From Bryobacteraceae bacterium (GTDB lineage Bacteria > Acidobacteriota > Terriglobia > Bryobacterales > Bryobacteraceae), in the NCBI GenBank assembly GCA_026002855.1, contig BPGD01000001.1:2922001-2986000 (forward strand): a DNA stretch of 64,000 nt. Direction: 5' to 3'. Below the pieces are notes generated by a model. That model was not told the origin of the DNA, ran no database searches, and was given only the letters and a program-made list of their open reading frames with translations. Each line of letters begins with the position of its first letter. The stretch's first letter is position 1. This document shows, piece by piece, positions 58,287 to 64,000 of the stretch. Both the position numbers and the translations under genes were made by a program.

Positions 58287-58685
58287 TCACTTGGAGATGT
58301 CCAGGTACCAGCGGCCTTCCAGCCGGACGAGCTTATCGCGGGTCGTCTGAACATTTCCGTCCTTCATGGACAGACGGCTCTCGACCTGGGCCTGGTTGCC
58401 CTGGATCTTCTCCTCGCTGATCTGCACCTGCGTCAGGCCGCCGTGCTCGCCGATCTCCTCCTGCATGGCGAGCATCGCCATGCGAAGCTTGTTGTCGCCA
58501 AGCCGAGACCGGGCGCCGGGATGCACGTAGCCCAGCGCCTCATCGGCTTTTCCTTTGGCCACGCTTGTATAGAAGCGGCGCACCGTTTCGCCGGGGCCGG
58601 GGCGGAACAGGCTGCATCCGGTTTGCCACAGGACCGCAGCAACAAGAACAGATGCCGCCTCGCGGCGGCCCATGCGGGTGAACAT
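58287..58685 (-). CDS. Small lipoprotein with DUF4878-like domain
   Basis: 132 residues. The signal ends in a lipobox (VAAVLWQTGCSLF), indicating a lipid-anchored envelope protein. The mature part has GETVRRFYTSVAKGKADEALGYVHP, a conserved alanine-rich helix, and a beta-sheet ending in KLVRLEGRWYLDISK, as in DUF4878 (NTF2-like fold). Function is unknown. The ATG at 58685 follows GGAGG by about ten bases. It is the last gene of a possible run with the YiiX-like gene, 16 bp apart. Confidence 0.78.
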   Translation of the reverse strand: MFTRMGRREAASVLVAAVLWQTGCSLFRPGPGETVRRFYTSVAKGKADEALGYVHPGARSRLGDNKLRMAMLAMQEEIGEHGGLTQVQISEEKIQGNQAQVESRLSMKDGNVQTTRDKLVRLEGRWYLDISK

Positions 58686-58701
58686 GATGGGTATTCCTCC
58701 T

Positions 58702-59301
58702 TTACTGCCCGGCGGCCAGCACGGCCGCCAGGCGCGGAGAGCGCTCGAGGTCGCCGGGTGCGATGATCTCGAGGCGCAGGAGGCCAAACTGCACGCTCCG
58801 CGGCGGCTGAGTCAAAAGGTTCACGCCGGCCGCGAGGTAGCTTCGCCAGACCAGCTCGGTGCAATACAGGCTGTCGTCAGAGTCCAGCCGGAAGGCCCCG
58901 TCAAACGGCCGCCCGGCGTAGGCCAGCGCCGCCCGCGCCGCCGCGCGCGGGATGGCGCGGTCCGCCGCGCGGAAACGCAGCAGTTTCCAGGCTGCCGTGT
59001 TCGCTTGCGAGAGGAACTGCTCGACGGGAGTGGTCACCACTCCGCCGGCCCGTGAGCCGGCCTCCGGGTCGGCCTCCACGACCAGAAAATGGCCGTTCTC
59101 CCCGACGACGATTCCCGCGTGCGAGTAAGCGCTGTCCGGGGCCGCCTGGAGCACCGCGCTGCTCACAAGGGACCTGCCCCGGCGGAGCAGGATGTCCCCC
59201 GGCTCAAGCCGCGGAACAAGTCCGGGGCGCGCCTCGCCCAGAGTCCCGGGAAAGGACAACAGCAGAAATCCTGCCAGGAGCGGGGGCCATTGCAGACGCA
59301 T
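58702..59301 (-). CDS. YiiX/permuted papain-like exported hydrolase
   Basis: 199 residues with a Sec signal (LQWPPLLAGFLLLSFPGTLGE). The core PGDILLRRGRSLVSSAVLQA is followed by SAYSHAGIVVGENG (His in the SHAG motif) and DDSLYCTELVWRSYLAAG (catalytic Cys). This circularly permuted NlpC/P60-like arrangement is typical of YiiX/YaeF C92-type amidases, with poorly known substrates (cell wall peptides or lipids). The start ATG 59301 opens the signal peptide. No partner gene is evident. Confidence 0.85.
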   Translation of the reverse strand: MRLQWPPLLAGFLLLSFPGTLGEARPGLVPRLEPGDILLRRGRSLVSSAVLQAAPDSAYSHAGIVVGENGHFLVVEADPEAGSRAGGVVTTPVEQFLSQANTAAWKLLRFRAADRAIPRAAARAALAYAGRPFDGAFRLDSDDSLYCTELVWRSYLAAGVNLLTQPPRSVQFGLLRLEIIAPGDLERSPRLAAVLAAGQ

Positions 59302-59475
59302 ATGGCGGCCGGAACGGCTCGCCTCATGGTACCACGGGTGAGCAAAAAGGATGCTCCATTTTTCGAATGGGTTTTTTCTTTTTCGCCGGAATTCACCCAA
59401 AATGGGACAGTCCAACCCGGGCTTTTCTGGCCCGGAGGGGCCCGGGGCGGTTTCGGGCGGCCGGACAGCGGCGCC

Positions 59476-60903
59476 TCAGCGCTCGATCTTCATCGGGCCG
59501 AACGCCGGAGCGGCCATGCCGGCCTCATCGCGGAGATTGACATACGGATTGCGGCCGGCGCCGTAATACAGCACGGCGTCCTCGGGCAGCTTGCCCTGGA
59601 TGAGCAGCTCGACGACGTCGGGCGCTTCGCTGGAGACCCGCTGCCGGAAGATCACCGGCAGTTCGTTGCCGGCGGCGTCGCGCACCGAAAAGCCGTTGAG
59701 CCGGCCCGCGTGGACGAGGCGTCCGTTGACCTCGCTGAACTCCACCTCGATCACCTGGCCGCGCAGCCGCGCCGCCACCGGTCGCGGGCCGCGCCGGAGC
59801 CGGCCTTCGGCGAGGTTGGCCAGGCGCCGTCCGAGCAGGCGCAGGTCGTCCGTGCCCACGTGGATCCCGTCGTCGAGCTCGCAGTCCACGCAGGTGGTCA
59901 TCCAGAGGTTGGGCAACTGCCGTTCGACGCGCAACTGCGCGTCCTGCACCATGTTCCACGGCGCGGCGGGCGCGTTGGCGACGTGGCGGCCGATCTGAAC
60001 GTAGTAAAACGGCAGGTCGCGCTGGCCCGTGTCCTGGCGCAGGGTCTCAATGAAGCGCCGGAACTTCTCTTCGAATAGCGGGGCCGCCTTTTCGCTGGCG
60101 TCGCTCTCGCCCTGATACCAGAGCACGCCGCGCACGCGGCCGCCGGCGAGGCGGATGCGCCGCAGCATGGCCCCGTAGAGCGAGTCGCCGCCGCGGTCCT
60201 TGAGGTCCGGGCTCCACTGGTCCATCGAGGTGCCGCCGTGGGCGCACGGGATCAGGCCCACGGGGACGCCGGTGCGGCGCACCATTTCAAGCGCGAACGG
60301 CAGGCCCGGTCCGGCGCCCTTGCGCCGCGCGGCCATCCACTTTCGGAGCTCCTCGCCCTGGAGCTTCACGGGCTCGCCCTGCGGGTTCCGGCGCCAGTGC
60401 ACGCGGTCGGCCGCGTCCACCAGCCGGTGGAGTGGATCCTCGGCCACCACCCAGGTGTCGGTCATGTCGAGAGAATGCACCAGCGAGCTGGGCGTCGGAA
60501 GATCTTCCAGATTCCCGACGCCTTCCATGTTGGACTGGCCAGCGAGCACCCACAGGTCGCCCACCAGGATGCCGGAGACGGCCGCCACGTCGCGTCCGCC
60601 GCTCAGGCGGAACTCGAGCCGGTAGGGGCCGCCCGCGGGCACGCTCTTCAGCTCGGCCGACCAGCGCCCGGCCGCCGCTTTGCCGGCCGCCTTCCATTCA
60701 AATCCGGCCAGCTCGAGCCCCGCCCTGATGATGCGCGCCTCGATGGAGCGCCCGTCAGCGCCCTCGACCGAGCCTTGGACGCGGATGTCGGCCGTACCGG
60801 CCGGCCCGCGCTGAAAGACCTGATCGTCCACGGCGCCGCTCTCGATCCGCAATGCCTGGCCGGAGGCCGTCGCCGCGGCCAGCAACAGAAGCAACGAACG
60901 CAT
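59476..60903 (-). CDS. Exported SASA-type carbohydrate esterase (sialate O-acetylesterase-like)
   Basis: 475 residues with a Sec signal (RSLLLLLAAATASGQA). An N-terminal beta domain (residues about 20-115) precedes the SGNH-fold esterase: nucleophile Ser in VLAGQSNMEGVGNL, then CAHGGTSMDQW, VLWYQGESDAS and the catalytic Asp-His in DDGIHVGTDDLRLLG. A C-terminal beta domain follows. It likely removes acetyl groups from sugars; whether sialic acid is the substrate is open. It could complement the secreted GH95 enzyme far upstream. Confidence 0.9.
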   Translation of the reverse strand: MRSLLLLLAAATASGQALRIESGAVDDQVFQRGPAGTADIRVQGSVEGADGRSIEARIIRAGLELAGFEWKAAGKAAAGRWSAELKSVPAGGPYRLEFRLSGGRDVAAVSGILVGDLWVLAGQSNMEGVGNLEDLPTPSSLVHSLDMTDTWVVAEDPLHRLVDAADRVHWRRNPQGEPVKLQGEELRKWMAARRKGAGPGLPFALEMVRRTGVPVGLIPCAHGGTSMDQWSPDLKDRGGDSLYGAMLRRIRLAGGRVRGVLWYQGESDASEKAAPLFEEKFRRFIETLRQDTGQRDLPFYYVQIGRHVANAPAAPWNMVQDAQLRVERQLPNLWMTTCVDCELDDGIHVGTDDLRLLGRRLANLAEGRLRRGPRPVAARLRGQVIEVEFSEVNGRLVHAGRLNGFSVRDAAGNELPVIFRQRVSSEAPDVVELLIQGKLPEDAVLYYGAGRNPYVNLRDEAGMAAPAFGPMKIER

Positions 60904-61087
60904 GAGAACCTCCAGGCGTGAATTCTATCCCTTCCGGGCGGTGCGCGGAACGGCCCTGCCGGGTACCGCGCGGGGAAGGCGGATTTACCGGCGGGCCGGA
61001 GCAGCTCCGCCGGGCTCCGTGGCTGGGGAAAAGCGGGAAGAGCCGGGTAATGGCAACGCTGGCAGGCCCTGCGGCCCGCCGCCGGCG

Positions 61088-61822
61088 TCAGTTGAGGGCG
61101 AACAGCGGGTCTTCCCAGTGGAAGTCGCTGAACTGGATGTCCAACTGGGCAGGGCCCCAGAAACGGGTTTCGATCGAGGTCTGCATCGTCTTCGGAATGG
61201 CGACACCGTCCAGAATGGCATATTCCCTGCTGAACTCCACCTTCTTGAGGAAGACTGAAGGGCTTTTGACGAAGCGGCCCGTCTCATACACGGTCAATGC
61301 CGTTTCCGAGTCGATCCAGATTTCGCCCTTGAACAGCCCCTGCCGCTTCTTGCGCGGCGTGACCTCGAAGACGTGCGCGATACGGCCGTCGCGTTCGCGC
61401 TCACCCTTGTATTTGAATTTGTAGTTGGCGGGCGTCACGGCCACATTGGAATGGTCCTTGCCGGCGTTTTCCATCTCGCCGTTGATATAGCGGAGGATGA
61501 GCTCCTTGCAGACGGTGGCGTCGCCGCGGCGGTCCGTGATCTCGTAGTTGACGGCGCCGTCGCGGGTGATCAGGCGCCGGGCGCTGACCGTGGCCGCTTT
61601 GCCCATTTTGGGGAGGCTTGCCGCGAACAGGGCCGCCATGGTGATCCCCCGGGCGACCCGCGACCCACTGGCCTGGAAGTAGCGGCCCAACACGTTGTCG
61701 CCCGTCCTTTCCTTTGCGGAGTCGGCGGTCATTTCCAGGGGGGCGGGTTCGGGCGCCTTGGGCGCGGCCTCCGCGCCGGGGATGAGAACGGCAACCAGCA
61801 GCAATGCGGTGAGGATGGGCAT
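61088..61822 (-). CDS. Exported LolA/outer-membrane-lipoprotein-sorting-like protein
   Basis: 244 residues. The signal is PILTALLLVAVLIPGAEAA. The mature protein has a long beta-strand series with KYKGERERDGRIAHVFEVTPRKK, GEIWIDSETALTVYETGRF and SPSVFLKKVEFSREY, which resembles the half-barrel seen in LolA/LolB-like or DUF4292-like proteins. I cannot name a closer family. The start ATG 61822 follows AAGGAG; the frame continues to 61972 over the divergent thioesterase start. Its stop is followed by nothing recognisable. Confidence 0.72.
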   Translation of the reverse strand: MPILTALLLVAVLIPGAEAAPKAPEPAPLEMTADSAKERTGDNVLGRYFQASGSRVARGITMAALFAASLPKMGKAATVSARRLITRDGAVNYEITDRRGDATVCKELILRYINGEMENAGKDHSNVAVTPANYKFKYKGERERDGRIAHVFEVTPRKKRQGLFKGEIWIDSETALTVYETGRFVKSPSVFLKKVEFSREYAILDGVAIPKTMQTSIETRFWGPAQLDIQFSDFHWEDPLFALN

Positions 61823-61908
61823 CAACTCCTTCCATTCATGAGATGCGGACGAAACGAGAAAGTTACTTTCCGTCAAGGTGGAAGACACCTGCAAGTTACC
61901 ATATTGAC

Positions 61909-62304
61909 ATGAAAGAGATTCCCCTGGGCGCGCACGGCCGCCGGCACCTGCTGGTGACGCCGGAGACGGCAATCGATTTCCTCGGCGACGAGCGGGCGCG
62001 CGTGCTTTCGACGCCCCACATGATCGCCTACATGGAATGGGCGGCCCGAGACGCCCTGCTGCCGTATCTCGACGAAAACGAGGACAGCCTTGGCACGGTG
62101 GTTCACGTGCGCCACCTGGCGGCGACTCCCGTGGGGATGAGCGTCGAATTCACCGCCACCGTGACCGGAGTGGAAGGGCGCCGGGTGACCTTCCGCGTGG
62201 AGGCGCGCGACGAGATGGAGCTGGTGGGCGAGGGCATGCACGAGCGGTTTGTGGCGGACATTCCGAAGCTCGTCTCCCGGCTGGCGGCCAAGCGGCCGCG
62301 CTGA
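61909..62304 (+). CDS. FlK-type hotdog-fold acyl-CoA thioesterase
   Basis: 131 residues, one hotdog fold. The VLSTPHMIAYMEWAARDALLPYL helix with Thr and Glu and HVRHLAATPVGMSVEFTATV with His occupy the positions of the catalytic Thr-Glu-His residues of fluoroacetyl-CoA thioesterase FlK. VEGRRVTFRVEARDEME and GEGMHERFV are also family-like. Most relatives act on ordinary short acyl-CoAs or are untested; no fluorometabolite genes are near. The ATG at 61909 starts just before the conserved part. Confidence 0.87.
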   Translation: MKEIPLGAHGRRHLLVTPETAIDFLGDERARVLSTPHMIAYMEWAARDALLPYLDENEDSLGTVVHVRHLAATPVGMSVEFTATVTGVEGRRVTFRVEARDEMELVGEGMHERFVADIPKLVSRLAAKRPR

Positions 62305-62340
62305 GCCGTGCCCGGTTCGGCGACAATGATGGTTTCGGCC

Positions 62341-63918
62341 ATGCGACTTTCCTTCTTTGCTGCCTTTCTCTGTGTGGGTGCCGCGCTGGGCCAGATGGAC
62401 CGGATTGAGGCGGAGCGGATCCGGCCCCATGTTCGTTTTCTCTCGCACGACCTGCTGGAGGGCCGCGGTGTTGGCCAGCGGGGCGGGCGTCTGGCGGCTG
62501 AATACATTGCCGCGCAGTTTGCCGCTGCCGGCCTGGAGCCCGGCGCGCCCGGCGGCTCCTATTTCCAGCCTGTGCCGCTGCGCAGCGTGGAAGTGCTGCC
62601 AGGCGCCGAACTGAGCGCGCAGGCCGGCGGGCGGAAGCTCCACTGGCGGTGGCTGGACGATTTCGTGGGCACGTCGCACATCCAGCAGCCGGAGGCAGCC
62701 TTGGACGCCGAGGCCGTCTTTGTCGGCCACGGCATCAGCGCGCCGGAGTACCAGTGGGACGACTACGCCGGCGTGGACGTCCGCGGCAAGGTGGTGGTGC
62801 TGTTCACCAACGAACCGCCCTCGAACGACGACCGGTTTTTCAAAGGCCGTGCGCTCACCTACTACGGCCGCTGGACGTACAAGTACGAGGAGGCGGCGCG
62901 CCGCGGCGCCGTGGCCGCGCTGATCATTCACACGACGCCGACGGCCAGCTACGGCTGGCAGGTGGTGCGGGCCAACGGGCGTCCGCAGCCGCAGGTGCGG
63001 CGGAAGCCGGGCGAGCCGGCGCTGGCCTTTGCCGGCTGGATCACCGAACAGGCGGGGGCGCAACTGGCGGCGCTGGCCGGGGAAAAGCTCGAGGATCTGC
63101 TGAAGGCGGCCGACACGCGCGGCTTCCGGGCGCGTCCGCTCGGCAAGGTCCGGATCCGCGGCCGGTTCCGTTTCCGGCTGGAAGACATTGAAGCCGCCAA
63201 CGTGGTGGGCAAGGTGCGCGGCAGCGACCCGCGGCTGGCCGACGAGGCGGTGGTGTTTTCGGCTCACTGGGACCATCTCGGCGTGGGCGAGCCGGTGCAG
63301 GGCGACAGGATTTACAACGGGGCCATCGACAACGCCACCGGGTGCGGCATGCTGATCGAGATGGCCCGGGCCTGGGCCTCGATGGAGCCGAAGCCGCTGC
63401 GCAGCGCCTATTTTGTGGCGGTGACCGCGGAAGAGAGCGGGCTGCTGGGCTCGCGCTACTTTGCCGAGAACCCTCCGCTTGAGGCCGCCAGGATCGCCGC
63501 CGCGCTGAATTTTGATTCCTACACGCCTTACGGGCGGGTCCGCAGCACCGTGTTGACGGGGGCCGAGCGGACGTCGTTCTATCCGCTGGTAGAGAGCGTG
63601 GCCAGGCGCCATCAGTTGACCGTCCGCCCGGATCCGCGCCCGGAAGCGGGCGGCTACTACCGCAGCGACCACTTTTCGTTTGCGCGCGTCGGGATCCCGG
63701 CCTTTTCGGTGGGCATGGGCAATGATTATGTGGGCAAGCCCGCCGGTTTTGCCGAGGAAGCGGGCAAGAAGATGGCGGCGCGCTACCATCAGCCCACCGA
63801 TGAATACAGCGAGGACTGGGACTTCAGCGGCATGGAGCAGTTGGCCCGCTTCGGCTTTGCGCTGGGGCTGGAGATCGCCAACCTGGAACGGATTCCCGCG
63901 CGGGTGGACGCCCGCTGA
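62341..63918 (+). CDS. Exported M28-family zinc aminopeptidase with PA-like insert
   Basis: 525 residues with a Sec signal (RLSFFAAFLCVGAALG). The N-terminal RPHVRFLSHDLLEGRGVGQRG is the usual M28 opening, a PA-like insert lies at about 130-270, and the metal site is intact: SAHWDHLGVG (His), GAIDNATGCGML (bridging Asp), TAEESGLLGSRYF (Glu pair), NFDSYTPYG (Asp) and YYRSDHFSFAR (His). It cleaves N-terminal residues from peptides outside the cytoplasm. ATG 62341 opens the signal; earlier in-frame starts at 62308-62329 are possible. Confidence 0.92.
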   Translation: MRLSFFAAFLCVGAALGQMDRIEAERIRPHVRFLSHDLLEGRGVGQRGGRLAAEYIAAQFAAAGLEPGAPGGSYFQPVPLRSVEVLPGAELSAQAGGRKLHWRWLDDFVGTSHIQQPEAALDAEAVFVGHGISAPEYQWDDYAGVDVRGKVVVLFTNEPPSNDDRFFKGRALTYYGRWTYKYEEAARRGAVAALIIHTTPTASYGWQVVRANGRPQPQVRRKPGEPALAFAGWITEQAGAQLAALAGEKLEDLLKAADTRGFRARPLGKVRIRGRFRFRLEDIEAANVVGKVRGSDPRLADEAVVFSAHWDHLGVGEPVQGDRIYNGAIDNATGCGMLIEMARAWASMEPKPLRSAYFVAVTAEESGLLGSRYFAENPPLEAARIAAALNFDSYTPYGRVRSTVLTGAERTSFYPLVESVARRHQLTVRPDPRPEAGGYYRSDHFSFARVGIPAFSVGMGNDYVGKPAGFAEEAGKKMAARYHQPTDEYSEDWDFSGMEQLARFGFALGLEIANLERIPARVDAR

Positions 63919-64000
63919 GCGGCCAGCGACGCAGCCGTGGTTGCGCCGTCGGGGCCGCACGAGTCCTCCCGCTCAGGAAACGCCGCCGAGGAGCGAAAAG
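63919..64000. other. Last 82 bp, no feature recognised
   Basis: Non-coding tail after the M28 peptidase stop. No start, ribosome site or terminator is evident, and the neighbouring gene lies outside the window. Confidence 0.5.

Noticed and set aside
61909-62304. True fluoroacetyl-CoA thioesterase for organofluorine resistance
   Set aside because: Catalytic positions match, but most relatives have no link to fluorine and no related genes are near.

Overview
The window is a stretch of high-GC bacterial chromosome with dense, mostly housekeeping genes in short, often translationally coupled operons. The gene set (lipid A/Kdo synthesis, TolC/RND efflux, an outer-membrane porin-cytochrome conduit) shows a Gram-negative double membrane. 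The hopanoid gene hpnH, a multiheme conduit, many secreted hydrolases and TadZ/CpaE-like ATPases fit an Acidobacteriota genome (Bryobacterales/Solibacter-like). That assignment is an inference from gene style; no rRNA or other marker gene is present to prove it. I saw no tRNA, rRNA, CRISPR array, intact insertion sequence or prophage.

Layout. 1-4.7 kb: ribF (cut at its 5' end), an MgtC-like membrane protein and a Tat-exported GH95 fucosidase. 4.7-5.9 kb: about 1.2 kb without a supportable gene, holding two copies of a three-hairpin repeat whose stems show compensatory base changes. 5.9-11.3 kb, minus strand: cdsA, uppS, prepilin peptidase, two glycosyltransferases, an M50 membrane protease and an HU-type protein started at TTG. 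11.4-18.8 kb: flavin reductase, Tpx, a DUF255 thioredoxin-fold protein, an M20 peptidase, the NfnAB pair and a methyltransferase with a signal peptide. 19.2-27 kb: an MFS transporter coupled to queC-queE, then two TadZ/CpaE-like ATPases flanking cydAB, which has a clear terminator. 27-33 kb: a tolC-hlyD-RND-DUF2892 efflux operon. 33-34 kb: an ECF sigma factor with a soluble zinc anti-sigma factor.

34-47 kb: envelope and core metabolism. It contains a WaaA-LpxK fusion, an exported protein, a cyclophilin, KDPG aldolase, a Trm112-like zinc protein, a GT9 enzyme, MsbA, YicC, gmk, rpoZ, coaBC, a family-4-like uracil-DNA glycosylase, tmk and holB. 46.8-48.2 kb, minus strand: a small CheY-CheX-CheW set without CheA, followed by an SDR dehydrogenase.

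49.3-56 kb is the most striking part: an extracellular-electron-transfer locus. A promoter and structured leader precede an OmcA/MtrC-type decaheme cytochrome (ten CxxCH in two duplicated pentaheme halves, no visible lipobox). Next come a strong intercistronic hairpin, a DmsE/MtrA-type decaheme (ten CxxCH) overlapping an MtrB/PioB-type beta-barrel, and an intrinsic terminator. A separately expressed tetraheme protein made of four related mono-heme repeats follows. Together they could carry electrons across the outer membrane. No inner-membrane quinol dehydrogenase is encoded alongside.

56-64 kb: hpnH with a coupled gene of unknown function and a divergent TetR regulator, a DUF4878-like lipoprotein, a YiiX-like papain-fold protein, a SASA-type esterase, an exported LolA-like protein, a FlK-type hotdog thioesterase and an M28 peptidase.
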